Part shown: one piece after another, positions 16,801 through 25,216 of the stretch | How the letters are laid out: every line of letters begins with the position of its first letter | Position numbering within the stretch: position 1 is the first letter of the stretch | Assembly (NCBI RefSeq): GCF_004766125.1 | Contig: NZ_SJSA01000002.1 | Span: 930,001 to 994,000, forward strand | DNA length: 64,000 bases | Direction of reading: 5' to 3' | Source: Duncaniella freteri | Lineage (GTDB): Bacteria; Bacteroidota; Bacteroidia; Bacteroidales; Muribaculaceae | Notes under the pieces: generated by a model | Seen by the model: only the letters and a program-made list of their open reading frames with translations | Database searches by the model: none | What the model was told of the DNA's origin: nothing | Program-made: the position numbers and the translations under genes

Positions 16801-18935
16801 AGACAGTTATCGTTTAGCCGCTCTTTCAGCTTGGTGTTGCGTTTGGAGACGGTGTTTTGTTTTATGGCGTATGCGAGGGCCTTGGTGGTGCCGACGAGTA
16901 CGCAGATTTTCTTGGCGCGGGTTATGCCGGTGTAGATGAGGTTGCGCTGGAGCATAACGAAGTGTTTCATCGTTACGGGCATCACCACAATCGGGAACTC
17001 GGAGCCTTGGCTCTTGTGGATTGTGACGGCATATGCTAATACAATCTCGTCAAGTTCCGTTATGTCGTATTCTACAAGGCGACTATCAAATGTAACGGTC
17101 AGAGTCCGCTCGTTGGTATCAACGGCTGTGATATAGCCGATGTCGCCGTTGAATACGTTCTTGTCATAGTTGTTGCGAATCTGCATCACCTTGTCGCCCA
17201 GACGGAAGGTATAACCGCCACGAGTCAATGACGGACCCGTAGGATTGAGGGCGGTTTGCAGTTCGATGTTGAGGTTGCCCGCTCCGACCGTGCCACGTTG
17301 CATAGGTGTCAGCACCTGTATCTCTTTCGGCGGATAACCGTATTTCTTTGGAAGACGGTCGCGCACAAGTCCGATGATGAGTTTTACCATTTCATCGGCA
17401 TCTTCCTGATTTATGAAGAAGAAATCGGTGTCGAGACCATTCTTGATATTGGGAAATTTACCTGCATTGATGGCGTGGGCGTTCATCACAATTCGGCTCG
17501 ACTGAGCCTGACGGAAGATGCGGGTGAGCCTTACAACCGGAATCTGTTGTGAGTCGATGATGTCGCGAAGCACATTGCCCGCACCGACACTCGGCAACTG
17601 GTCAATGTCACCCACGAGTATCAGGCGCATATTCGATGGGATAGCCTTCATCAAATTGTAAAACAGCAGGATGTCAATCATCGAACATTCATCCACAATC
17701 AGAGCGTCACCCTCCAATGGGTTCTCGTCATTACGTTTGTATCCGTCCATCGGATTGTATTCCAATAGGCGATGTATTGTCTTTGCCTCCATGCCGGTTG
17801 CCTCGGTCATTCGTTTGGCGGCTCGACCTGTGGGAGCGGCAAGAAGAATGCTCATGTGCCGGGCTTTGAAAGCGGCGATTATGCCCTGCGTGGTGGTTGT
17901 CTTGCCTGTGCCAGGTCCGCCTGTCAGCACCATGACTTTTGAGTCGAGTGCCTTCTGTATTGCTGCCTGCTGTACTTCGTCATAGACTATGCCGCCGGAT
18001 TTTACGCCATATTCAGCTTCCGGTTCTGCGGCAATATCGGAATTGAAAAGGGATGTGTCGGAAAGGAGAGACTGCAACCGCTTTGCCGAACCGTTCTCGG
18101 CATGATAGAAAGGAGGGAGATATACCACATCGTTGTCGGCGATAACATCCTTGGCCTCCATCATAGAGGCGAGAGCCTGACGCACGGGCGTTTCCTCTGC
18201 CTCCAACAGTTTGGTTGCGGCTTCAACCAATTGCTCCGGCTCGGCATAGACGTGACCTTCCTCGGCAAGTTCATTGAGAGCGTAAAGTATTCCGCTACGG
18301 CAACGGCGAGGGTCGTTCTTCTCATAGCCCATCTTCGAGGCTATGCTGTCGGCTGTCTTGAATCCGATGCCCCATATGTCATCTGCAAGCTGATACGGAT
18401 TCTCCTTGACTTTGGAGATAGACTCCTTTTCATATTTGCGATATATCTTGGCAGCAAAGGCGGTGCTTACGCCATGCCCTTGCAGAAACACCATAACCTC
18501 CTTGATGTCTTTTTGTTTCTCCCAGCTATCGCGGATTTTCTCCATTCGTTTCTTGCCGAGACGAGGCACTTCAAGCAAACGCTCGATGTCGTTTTCGATA
18601 ACGTCGATTGTCTCAAGCCCGAAACGGCTCACTATTGCCTTGGCGTATGCCGAGCCGATACCCTTTACCAGACCGCTGCCGAGGTATTTCTCAATACCAT
18701 AAAGAGTGGCGGGCATTACCTCAGTCCATGACTGAGCCACAAACTGCTGGCCATATTTGGGGTCAACCCTCCAGTCGCCGTCAACAAGTAGGACACTGCC
18801 CACGGGTACGTCAAGCAACGAGCCGGTCAGGGTCACGAGATTGTCATATCCCTTGACCTTGACTTTCATCACCGACCAGCCATTTTCCTGATTCTGGTAA
18901 GTGATATGCTCGATGACACACCGGAGTCTAATCAT
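16797..18935 (-). CDS. recD2: RecD2-type ATP-dependent DNA helicase, 712 aa
   Basis: A complete RecD2 (YrrC-like) superfamily 1B helicase. Visible parts: N-terminal OB-like domain, helix-hairpin-helix region (YLGSGLVKGIGSAYAKAI; LLEVPRLGKKRMEKI), Walker A LTGGPGTGKTTTTQ, APTGRAAKRM, motif II IVDECSMID, LVGDIDQLPSVGAGN, RIFRQA, and the C-terminal motif VTIHKSQGSEFP. RecD2 is a 5'-3' helicase implicated in DNA repair outside RecBCD. The start overlaps the DUF3781 gene by one base. Confidence 0.93.
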   Translation of the reverse strand: MIRLRCVIEHITYQNQENGWSVMKVKVKGYDNLVTLTGSLLDVPVGSVLLVDGDWRVDPKYGQQFVAQSWTEVMPATLYGIEKYLGSGLVKGIGSAYAKAIVSRFGLETIDVIENDIERLLEVPRLGKKRMEKIRDSWEKQKDIKEVMVFLQGHGVSTAFAAKIYRKYEKESISKVKENPYQLADDIWGIGFKTADSIASKMGYEKNDPRRCRSGILYALNELAEEGHVYAEPEQLVEAATKLLEAEETPVRQALASMMEAKDVIADNDVVYLPPFYHAENGSAKRLQSLLSDTSLFNSDIAAEPEAEYGVKSGGIVYDEVQQAAIQKALDSKVMVLTGGPGTGKTTTTQGIIAAFKARHMSILLAAPTGRAAKRMTEATGMEAKTIHRLLEYNPMDGYKRNDENPLEGDALIVDECSMIDILLFYNLMKAIPSNMRLILVGDIDQLPSVGAGNVLRDIIDSQQIPVVRLTRIFRQAQSSRIVMNAHAINAGKFPNIKNGLDTDFFFINQEDADEMVKLIIGLVRDRLPKKYGYPPKEIQVLTPMQRGTVGAGNLNIELQTALNPTGPSLTRGGYTFRLGDKVMQIRNNYDKNVFNGDIGYITAVDTNERTLTVTFDSRLVEYDITELDEIVLAYAVTIHKSQGSEFPIVVMPVTMKHFVMLQRNLIYTGITRAKKICVLVGTTKALAYAIKQNTVSKRNTKLKERLNDNCL

Positions 18936-19189
18936 TATATTTTATGGGCAGTTATAATGGTATTGCTGTTTGCGTTGACTGTTATGCGCACATGTCCTGC
19001 GGTAACATACCAGTTCTTGCCTTTACGCTCAAATGTGGCAAAATCTTCAAGGATGAAACATCGGCAAAAATTTACAACATCCTGAGATTCCGTCAAGTTG
19101 AGATTTTTCCTAATTCGTTCAGCACCTAACGGAGTTGTGTGTAAATCTGTTATACTGAACGGATATTCTGCTGTCGGACACATAATCAA
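18935..19189 (-). CDS. DUF3781-family protein, 84 aa
   Basis: The sequence LHTTPLGAERIRKNLNL, VVNFCRCFIL, KNWYVTAGHVRITVNANSNTIITAHKI matches DUF3781, a family of unknown function. It overlaps the next small gene by 4 bases (19186-19189) and ends on the first base of recD2, so it is coupled on both sides. Confidence 0.75.
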   Translation of the reverse strand: MIMCPTAEYPFSITDLHTTPLGAERIRKNLNLTESQDVVNFCRCFILEDFATFERKGKNWYVTAGHVRITVNANSNTIITAHKI

Positions 19190-19368
19190 TCCCAGTCGTT
19201 GAGGCTGGCGATGTTATCGCGAAGCGCTTTGCCTTTAGCAAAGAACTCATCAACTGATGATTCATCGAAAAGTTCGGGAAGGTCTCCTGTATTGATGTGG
19301 TAGTCGTAATCGACCATCATATCATCAACGGAGTTTTCGTCGTATTCATTATCTTCGTATTCCATCAA
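19186..19368 (-). CDS. Small acidic hypothetical protein, 60 aa
   Basis: Strongly acidic N-terminus (MEYEDNEYDENSVDDMMVDY) with an amphipathic C-terminal helix. It has four-base overlaps with the genes on both sides (19365-19368 and 19186-19189), the best evidence that it is a real gene. No family recognised. Confidence 0.55.
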   Translation of the reverse strand: MMEYEDNEYDENSVDDMMVDYDYHINTGDLPELFDESSVDEFFAKGKALRDNIASLNDWD

Positions 19369-19595
19369 TCATTTTGCTTTTGGATTGTGTCAATCCGTTT
19401 CGAGAACCATTTGTAAATGAAGTAGAAACCGGCAAACATAAATATGCCGAGGACAAACTTGGAGGTGTTTGTCAGCATATCATGTTCACGCAGATACTGA
19501 TTGCACAGGGCAATGATTGCCCCATAAAATCCAGCCATCAACAATAGAATGAGTAATGCTGAAATAGCTTTTTTCGCGGTGGAATTGAATCTCAT
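19365..19595 (-). CDS. Small membrane protein, 76 aa
   Basis: Two hydrophobic segments (ISALLILLLMAGFYGAIIALC and FVLGIFMFAGFYFIYKWF) flank a short polar loop, with a charged C-terminus. It begins directly after the HU gene stop and overlaps the next small gene by 4 bases. No family recognised. Confidence 0.6.
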   Translation of the reverse strand: MRFNSTAKKAISALLILLLMAGFYGAIIALCNQYLREHDMLTNTSKFVLGIFMFAGFYFIYKWFSKRIDTIQKQND

Positions 19596-19973
19596 TTACT
19601 TGGCGACCTCCTCTTTGAAGCAGTTGGCGGGTTTGAACGCCGGAATGTTGTGAGCCGGGATAACGAGTGTGGTGTTCTTGCTGATATTGCGGGCAGTCTT
19701 CTCGGCACGGGTCTTGACGATAAAAGAACCGAAGCCGCGGAGATAAACGTTTTCTCCGTGTGCGAGGCTATCCTTAACAATTGTCATAAACTGTTCGATA
19801 ACGGTAACGACAGCCGCCTTGTCGATGCCGGTTGTCTTTGCGATTTGCGATGAGTCCGAGTGCTTCGCACCGCGCACCGGGTTGTTCCCGATGGTCACCT
19901 GCTTCGCGGTCGCCGACATGCGCTCTCGGCTCATGCGCGAATATATTTCACTCGCTATTTCTGCCTTTGTCAT
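19596..19973 (-). CDS. HU-family DNA-binding protein with a 34-residue internal insertion
   Basis: HU proteins bend and compact DNA. The first ten residues MTKAEIASEI and everything from AKTTGIDKAAV onward (FMTIVKDSLAHGENVYLRGF, VKTRAEKTARNISKN, IPAFKPANCFKEEV) are a textbook Bacteroidetes HU. Between them lies an in-frame block of 34 residues (YSRMSRERMSATAKQVTIGN and 14 more) absent from ordinary HU, encoded by GC-rich DNA (19842-19943). The insertion breaks helix 1 from helix 2. Start at 19973 fits HU; the frame extends to 20015. Without the insertion the protein would be about 91 aa, the normal size. Confidence 0.85.
   Translation of the reverse strand: MTKAEIASEIYSRMSRERMSATAKQVTIGNNPVRGAKHSDSSQIAKTTGIDKAAVVTVIEQFMTIVKDSLAHGENVYLRGFGSFIVKTRAEKTARNISKNTTLVIPAHNIPAFKPANCFKEEVAK
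19842..19943 (-). repeat. 102-bp GC-rich palindromic insertion inside the HU gene
   Basis: The block is clearly richer in G and C than its surroundings and has imperfect inverted ends: GCGATGAGTCCGAGTGC at 19847-19863 against the inverse of 19920-19938 (GCGCATGAGCCGAGAGCGC). Its length is a multiple of three and it has no stop. This resembles palindromic elements known to insert in frame in other bacteria, but I cannot assign a family. Confidence 0.5.
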
Positions 19974-20145
19974 TTTCTTATAGTTATTTGAATTTGATAC
20001 GGTTTCGTAATGCAAAGTTACTAAAAATCGGGCAATTTTAGTTAATTTTGTAGTCTCAAATCATTCAAAATAAAAGGCTACAAATACATTTATCACAAAC
20101 GTAACCAAGCGACCATAAGGAATAATAATTATCTTGAATTAAAAG

Positions 20146-20790
20146 ATGATGATTAAGAACATAATATTTGATTTCGATGGCACTCTTGCAGATACAGCAC
20201 CGGTCATTCTTGCAACCATGTTTGCAACATTCAAAGAACTTGATTTGCCGGCTCCTTCACGCGAAGAATGCAAATCGACTATCGGGCTAAGATTACATGA
20301 AATTCCGTCAAAACTGTTTCCTAATAGAGCGGGTCTTGGCGAGATATACACTAAGACATACCAACGCCTCTTCAAGACGTATAATACCCCGGGGGCAATT
20401 ATTGCATTTGAAGGAGTGCCCGAAACGCTGACGGAATTGAAAGACAGCGGATATAATTTGGCAATTGCGAGTAGCCGACACAGGTTCTCGCTTGAAGAAA
20501 TAGTCAACAGTTTGAAAATGTCGACTCTGTTTGACATGATTATTGGTGGTGACAACGTCAAGAACGGAAAACCATCCCCCGAACCAGTTCTCACTATTTC
20601 CAACCTAATGGGGTGGCAAGCCAACGAAACTCTCGTTGTTGGCGATGCCGGCGTAGACATCCTTATGGGTAAGTCAGCAGGGTGCAAGACTACAGGTGTG
20701 ACGTACGGAAATGGGACTATTGACGAACTGCAAAATGCAGGTGCTGACTACATTATTGGCTCATTTGCTAAGATTAAAAATATACTCTGA
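20146..20790 (+). CDS. HAD-superfamily phosphatase (phosphoglycolate-phosphatase-like), 214 aa
   Basis: Motif I IIFDFDGTLADT (catalytic Asp pair), motif II Ser-Ser in IASSRHRF, Lys in NGKPSPEP and motif IV VVGDAGVDILMG are all present, with an alpha-helical cap of subclass I. Such enzymes hydrolyse small sugar or nucleotide phosphates; the substrate cannot be assigned. There are two possible ATG starts (20146, 20149). Confidence 0.85.
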   Translation: MMIKNIIFDFDGTLADTAPVILATMFATFKELDLPAPSREECKSTIGLRLHEIPSKLFPNRAGLGEIYTKTYQRLFKTYNTPGAIIAFEGVPETLTELKDSGYNLAIASSRHRFSLEEIVNSLKMSTLFDMIIGGDNVKNGKPSPEPVLTISNLMGWQANETLVVGDAGVDILMGKSAGCKTTGVTYGNGTIDELQNAGADYIIGSFAKIKNIL

Positions 20791-21005
20791 TTGATGACAA
20801 GAAATCATGTGGTTGAAATAATATCTTTGTCTCGCTCAAAATACGAGTAGAGTTGCATTAGATGTGGCTGACAGGGTGATGTCTCGGTCTGCTTTGAGTC
20901 GTGTATTCACAACGTTGTTGATATGTTTATCAAACACATGGACAAAGCGTGCAACATTAGACTGGTGATCGATAATGAAAGTTGGGAAATATTTCGGTTT
21001 CATCA

Positions 21006-21043
21006 CGCATAAATGGGTGGCACTCATGCCACCCATTTATGCG
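21006..21043. terminator. Long perfect hairpin between convergent genes
   Basis: Seventeen-base perfect arms (21006-21022 and 21027-21043) with loop CTCA, located between the HAD gene (+) and the sugE-like gene (-). There is no clear T-run, so termination is likely but not certain. The rest of 20791-21100 shows nothing I can support. Confidence 0.5.
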
Positions 21044-21100
21044 ACCTGCGTCTATAATCCATAACATCACTTGTCTGAAACAGGGATATAACTAAATAGT

Positions 21101-21427
21101 TTAGTTTGTTACAAGCTTCAGGCCTATTATGGATGCAATCAACGTGAAGATGAAGAATAGTCGTATCGGAGTAGCGGGTTCTTTGAAAAAAACTATCCCC
21201 ATGATGACTGTGCCTACTGCACCAATACCGGTCCAAACAGCATAGGCTGTACCTATAGGCAATGTCTGGACAGCTTTGGCCAACAGATACATACTGAGAA
21301 CCGTTGACAAAAGGAAACCTGCACCCCAACAATAAAATTCAGTGCCAACAGATGTTTTGGTCTTGCCTAAGCAAAACGCGAGACTGACTTCAAACAGTCC
21401 TGCAAGAAGTAAAAAAATCCAGTTCAT
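21101..21427 (-). CDS. sugE: SugE/Gdx-type small multidrug resistance exporter, 108 aa
   Basis: Four transmembrane helices with the essential Glu in helix 1 (LLLAGLFEVSLAF) and the family motif GTAYAVWTGIGAVG in helix 3. The SugE/Gdx branch exports guanidinium or quaternary ammonium compounds as an antiparallel dimer. The start at 21427 (MNWIFLLLAG) matches family members; the frame opens 19 codons further. I saw no guanidine riboswitch upstream. It is divergent from a Crp/Fnr gene 136 bases away, which may control it. Confidence 0.85.
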   Translation of the reverse strand: MNWIFLLLAGLFEVSLAFCLGKTKTSVGTEFYCWGAGFLLSTVLSMYLLAKAVQTLPIGTAYAVWTGIGAVGTVIMGIVFFKEPATPIRLFFIFTLIASIIGLKLVTN

Positions 21428-21542
21428 ATGATAAATTATATACGATTTTAATTTGGGGCCTGTTAATTCCTGCAAAATTACCAAGAATGCGTCGGACTAT
21501 ATTTTACATTTGATAAATAATAACCACGTGCTGAATTATTTG

Positions 21543-21550
21543 TAATTTTG
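21543..21550 (+). promoter_or_regulatory. -7 box of the Crp/Fnr gene
   Basis: TAATTTTG lies 13 bases ahead of the ATG at 21564. No convincing -33 TTTG is found at the usual distance, so the promoter may need an activator. Confidence 0.45.
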
Positions 21551-21563
21551 CAATCTCGTTACT

Positions 21564-22139
21564 ATGGATATAAAAGAGATAATAGATTGCAGATATAAAC
21601 TGCCTGAGAGTTCATTGACCAAAATATGTGAGTCAATGGAAAGAGTCTGTTACCCCAAAGGATATAATGTTCTTGAAATAGGCAAGATAGAACGTGATGT
21701 GTTTTTCATAGCAAAAGGCATTATTAGAGCATATACTCTTGTCGATGGCAATGAGGTTACTTTCTGGATTGGAGAGGAAGGTGCTACTATTGTATCTATG
21801 ATGGGCTATGTAAGAGACCAACCCGGCTACGAAACAATGGAACTCATGGAAGATTCGGAACTCTACGTTATAAAGAGAGAAGTATTGCTACGCCTTTTCA
21901 AGGAGGATATTAATATAGCGAACTGGGGACGTAGATTTGCTGAAACTGAACTTCTTGATGCTGAAATGCGTGTTATTACCTTACTTCTTTCAACAGCGAC
22001 CGAACGTTATCAGGACTTCCTTGATACTCAACCTAATTTATTACAACGACTGCCATTGGGATGTATTGCATCGTATCTCGGCATAACACAGGTTAGTTTA
22101 AGCAGAATAAGGGCGGCGATTGCCAAGGATAACGGTTAA
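21564..22139 (+). CDS. Crp/Fnr-family regulator with cyclic-nucleotide-like domain, 191 aa
   Basis: The N-terminal cupin-like sensor domain (VCYPKGYNVLEIGKIERDVFFI, KGIIRAYTLVDGNEVTFWI) is followed by a linker helix and a C-terminal HTH (IASYLGITQVSLSRIRAAI). No Cys cluster is present, so it is not an iron-sulfur Fnr. Bacteroidetes have many such regulators with unknown ligands. It is divergent to the sugE-like exporter, a possible target. Confidence 0.85.
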   Translation: MDIKEIIDCRYKLPESSLTKICESMERVCYPKGYNVLEIGKIERDVFFIAKGIIRAYTLVDGNEVTFWIGEEGATIVSMMGYVRDQPGYETMELMEDSELYVIKREVLLRLFKEDINIANWGRRFAETELLDAEMRVITLLLSTATERYQDFLDTQPNLLQRLPLGCIASYLGITQVSLSRIRAAIAKDNG

Positions 22140-22197
22140 CTCACAATTTTAATCATTTTCCTTGGTAGCTTATGATAAGGACTTTTGATGCAGTTCC

Positions 22198-22926
22198 CTA
22201 AATTTCAATCAGCTTCAGTTCCTGCGTAAGTCGGAATGCTCGTTGACTGTCGAGATCTGCCCACTTTGAGGTTATCCTAGGCGGATTTACTCGCGTATGT
22301 GCAAAAATTGAGTAGTCAATCGTGTCAATGATTTGTTTGCCGTCATTGTCAAGTTCGCGCACATCGGCCCATGTAGGAGAGCCGAAAGACGCTTCACCTC
22401 CTCGGTAAGAGGGTACATATCTGAGTAGCTTTACAGCTTCTGACGGGTCAGTGTCAAGATTCTTGATTGAGTCGTTCAATGTTTTAACAAGAGTCGGAAC
22501 ATCATCGGACACTCCTGCATCTTTGACCCAATCAACCAATACCGGACTGTGGCTGAAGAAAACGGTCTTGCCACTGACTATGCGTGTCGTTGCGATAGTC
22601 ATTCTTGGCAATATCTCGGTCAGTAATGACCTGATTGTCCGGGTATTTTTTTCATCATACCGCACTTTCTTCCCAAAATCAGCAAAATAGTTGAGGTCAT
22701 GATTACCCATCAGAAGATGTACATTATCATGGCTCTTTACATAGTCAAAAAGTTCCCGAAGATTTGCAAGAGACTCCTCATTTGTGATTCCTTCAGCCGG
22801 ATAGGGATCGTGGTAATCTCCGAGAAAAATTGTATCCGCATCGGGATATAGTTCAACGGCACGGCGCCAGAACTGACGTCCGTGAATATCAGGTATGACA
22901 ATTATATCATTATTGTTATAGGCCAT
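22198..22926 (-). CDS. Metallophosphoesterase, protein-phosphatase-like, 242 aa
   Basis: Metal-site blocks are VIPDIHGR, LGDYHDPYPAEG, LLMGNHDLNY, FFSHSPVLVDW and a C-terminal IFAHTRVNPP. The D-x-H-G, G-D-x-x-D and G-N-H-D arrangement with the long middle insert resembles PPP-type or bacterial serine/threonine-phosphatase-like enzymes. The substrate is unknown. It stands alone, ending 59 bases from the convergent Crp/Fnr gene. Confidence 0.82.
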   Translation of the reverse strand: MAYNNNDIIVIPDIHGRQFWRRAVELYPDADTIFLGDYHDPYPAEGITNEESLANLRELFDYVKSHDNVHLLMGNHDLNYFADFGKKVRYDEKNTRTIRSLLTEILPRMTIATTRIVSGKTVFFSHSPVLVDWVKDAGVSDDVPTLVKTLNDSIKNLDTDPSEAVKLLRYVPSYRGGEASFGSPTWADVRELDNDGKQIIDTIDYSIFAHTRVNPPRITSKWADLDSQRAFRLTQELKLIEI

Positions 22927-22995
22927 AACTCAGTATATTTATCAATATAACAAATCAGAGCAGATACACGTCTCGAAATTCGGTTTGCAAATTTA

Positions 22996-24234
22996 CAGGG
23001 CTGACGCATGAGATTTAACTATCCTTAAAGACTTTGTACAGATATTCAGTGCTCCACATACATTTTTTGCGTCTTCGTTTAAGGCTGAGTTTATCGTTCT
23101 GCTTTTTAAGCATTTCCAATGCATACTTGCGCATCGCTGAAAAATTGACAGCGCCATTCTTGGCGCGTACGCGGCACATATCTTCCTGAAACGTCACGTC
23201 GAGATGCCAGTGCAGTTTGTTCTCGATACCCCAGTGCGCACGAATACGCATCGCATAGTAAGAAGCCTCATCTTTCTCCACGCTGCTGAGATAGTAGATT
23301 GTTTCACGCGAGCGGGCGCCGTTCTCAGTACGCTCACGCTCCATCTTTATGATACGTTTAAGACCGGGCCACTTCTCGTACATCCCCTCCTGTTCCAAAA
23401 GTGTCGTATCCATAATTGAACAGGTTCTCTTCTCAACTCTTCCGTGCCCCTTTTCCTCGGTTGTGTATACCGATATTGGAGTAGTGCTACTAAAGATACT
23501 CTCCGTCAAGCCCTTGAGTATCGGCTGATTGTCTTTAAGCGCCATCAGATAGTCGCCGCCCTGGAGCATGATCTGTTCTGCGATATTACGGTGGGTCCCC
23601 ATTGCGTCGACTGAAACCAATGCCCCTGTAAGCCATAAAGAGGACAATACGGACGGCAGAACCGTAAGTTCGTTGGTCTTGCCATCCACCGGCTTTTCGG
23701 CAACGCAGATTTCTGTTTCAGATACCCACGCATTGAGGATATACAGTCCGTGGCATCCGGGACTCCTGGGATTTTCACCCCGCAGTTTCTTACCGTCAAT
23801 GATGACCTGATTGCCGCACAGGGATTCGATTATGTGACCTCGGCAGCAATCAAGACTTGCCCGGAGCTGAGCGGGATTGACAGACTCTACAACACGAAGT
23901 ATCGTGTCACCACACGGGACACCGTTGCTAAGCTTCAGCAATCCGGCGGCCTTGAATTCTTCCTCTCGGTCTGTAACCATATCCGATATGTCGTCACAGT
24001 CCTCACAATCACACAACACGCCGATGAGTGCCATTCGGAGCACATCCTCGAGCTCATGTTTAACCTTGCCCAAGTCGCGCGGGTCTTTTACTTTGCTGAA
24101 AATTTCTATTTGCATACCTCTAATATAACCATTTTCAGCAATATATGCAATATATGAAAGTTTATTTCACATAATCAGGTGAATTTTTGACTGAATTTGA
24201 GTTAAATCTCATGCGCCAGCCCTGACTTTGTCCA
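22996..24234 (-). mobile_element. ISAs1-family insertion sequence, 1239 bp
   Basis: Terminal inverted repeats of 25 bp with one mismatch begin CAGGGCTGACGCATGAG at 22996 and end at 24234. One intact transposase lies between. The flanking bases do not match, so no target duplication remains, which suggests an adjacent deletion or recombination after insertion. Confidence 0.85.
23015..24115 (-). CDS. ISAs1-family (H-repeat type) transposase, 366 aa
   Basis: Typical start (VKDPRDLGKVKHELEDVLRM), then IDGKKLRG with the first catalytic Asp, GALVSVDAMGTHRNIAEQI with the second, and RIRAHWGIENKLHWHLDVTF with the Glu of the DDE triad. Length and frame are intact. The stop lies 19 bases inside the left terminal repeat. 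Confidence 0.92.
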   Translation of the reverse strand: MQIEIFSKVKDPRDLGKVKHELEDVLRMALIGVLCDCEDCDDISDMVTDREEEFKAAGLLKLSNGVPCGDTILRVVESVNPAQLRASLDCCRGHIIESLCGNQVIIDGKKLRGENPRSPGCHGLYILNAWVSETEICVAEKPVDGKTNELTVLPSVLSSLWLTGALVSVDAMGTHRNIAEQIMLQGGDYLMALKDNQPILKGLTESIFSSTTPISVYTTEEKGHGRVEKRTCSIMDTTLLEQEGMYEKWPGLKRIIKMERERTENGARSRETIYYLSSVEKDEASYYAMRIRAHWGIENKLHWHLDVTFQEDMCRVRAKNGAVNFSAMRKYALEMLKKQNDKLSLKRRRKKCMWSTEYLYKVFKDS

Positions 24235-24419
24235 AAATGCTCTTGCATAATCGGGAGGATTTGGTTAACTTTGACCGAGTCCTTGAAATTAGTAGTTTTC
24301 ATGAGAAAAAGCGACCAAACTTTTCCTTTAAATTACTAAATTTCAGGGACTTTTGCAAATTTAATCACTTGAAAATTAGATATTTAACAGCATAAATTTA
24401 AATTTTGTCATCTACTAAA
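24235..24419. other. AT-rich gap after the ISAs1 element
   Basis: No gene seen. A -7-like TAACTTTG at about 24266-24273 and a 12-base repeat TTTGCAAATTTA (24352-24363), identical to the bases left of the IS (22984-22995), are the only features; the latter string is common in Bacteroidetes intergenic DNA. Confidence 0.4.
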
Positions 24420-24623
24420 ATGATAAGCAAAAAGGCAACCGGGAAAAATGCCATTCCAAGTATATCTACTTACAAGTTGCGCAATACCGGGATTTTCCAT
24501 AACGGATGGCGCATACTGCCTTCGTATATAATGACAGGACAAAACCTTCTCATTGAAAAGTCGAAATTTGAAATGGCATCAGAGGACATTGCATTGATGT
24601 ATAAACTGATAAATATAGAGTAA
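24420..24623 (+). CDS. Short ORF of uncertain status, 67 aa
   Basis: A basic ORF starting MISKKATGKNAIPSISTYKL, with no family recognised. It could be a small gene or a remnant; only its open frame supports it. It ends 41 bases ahead of grpB. Confidence 0.25.
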   Translation: MISKKATGKNAIPSISTYKLRNTGIFHNGWRILPSYIMTGQNLLIEKSKFEMASEDIALMYKLINIE

Positions 24624-24664
24624 TTGCAATTACTACACACTCAGCAACAATAGTCATACATATC

Positions 24665-25216
24665 ATGCAAGAAAACCAGCTACAAGATCTGACATTAGCG
24701 GAATTATGGGAATTGTTTCCGATAGTTCTGACTGCGCATAATCCTCTATGGTCAGTTTGGGCGGAGGAGGAAATACGGTGGCTGTCAACTGCTCTTTCCG
24801 AATATAGTCCAATAATCAACCATATTGGCAGTACTGCGATTCCTGACATTCAGGCTAAACCGATAGTGGATATTCTTGTAGAGATTTCTCCTGACATTGA
24901 ATGGCAGAGTTTAAAAGACATATTGGGACACAATGGCTATATCTGTATGTCGGAATCAGAAACCCGTATTAGTTTCAACAAAGGGTATACACCTGCCGGA
25001 TATGCCGACAGGGTGTTTCATGTTCACGTTCATAGGACTGGCGACAATGATGAAATCCTGTTCCGCGACTATCTGATCGCAAACCCGGAATCTGCCAAAG
25101 AGTATGAAACGTTGAAGCTGTCGCTATTACCAGAATACAGGAACAATCGCGATGGATACACTGAAGACAAAACTGAGTTTGTTAAAAAGATAGTCGGACT
25201 TGCCAAAGCCAACTGA
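24665..25216 (+). CDS. GrpB-family protein (UPF0157), predicted nucleotidyltransferase, 183 aa
   Basis: The block INHIGSTAIPDIQAKPIVDI with the preceding NPLWSVWAEEE is diagnostic of GrpB/UPF0157 proteins, which have a nucleotidyltransferase fold (G-S-T and D-x-D-like acid residues). The biochemical role is unknown. Its TGA shares one base with the ATG of the AraC-type gene (25216), so they form a unit. Confidence 0.88.
   Translation: MQENQLQDLTLAELWELFPIVLTAHNPLWSVWAEEEIRWLSTALSEYSPIINHIGSTAIPDIQAKPIVDILVEISPDIEWQSLKDILGHNGYICMSESETRISFNKGYTPAGYADRVFHVHVHRTGDNDEILFRDYLIANPESAKEYETLKLSLLPEYRNNRDGYTEDKTEFVKKIVGLAKAN

Noticed and set aside
21428..21563. Guanidine riboswitch ahead of the sugE-like gene
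   Set aside because: No paired ACGR-loop hairpins or ykkC-like core found.
22984..24363. TTTGCAAATTTA repeats as target duplication of the ISAs1 element
   Set aside because: The right copy is 129 bases past the IS end and the string is common in AT-rich intergenic DNA.
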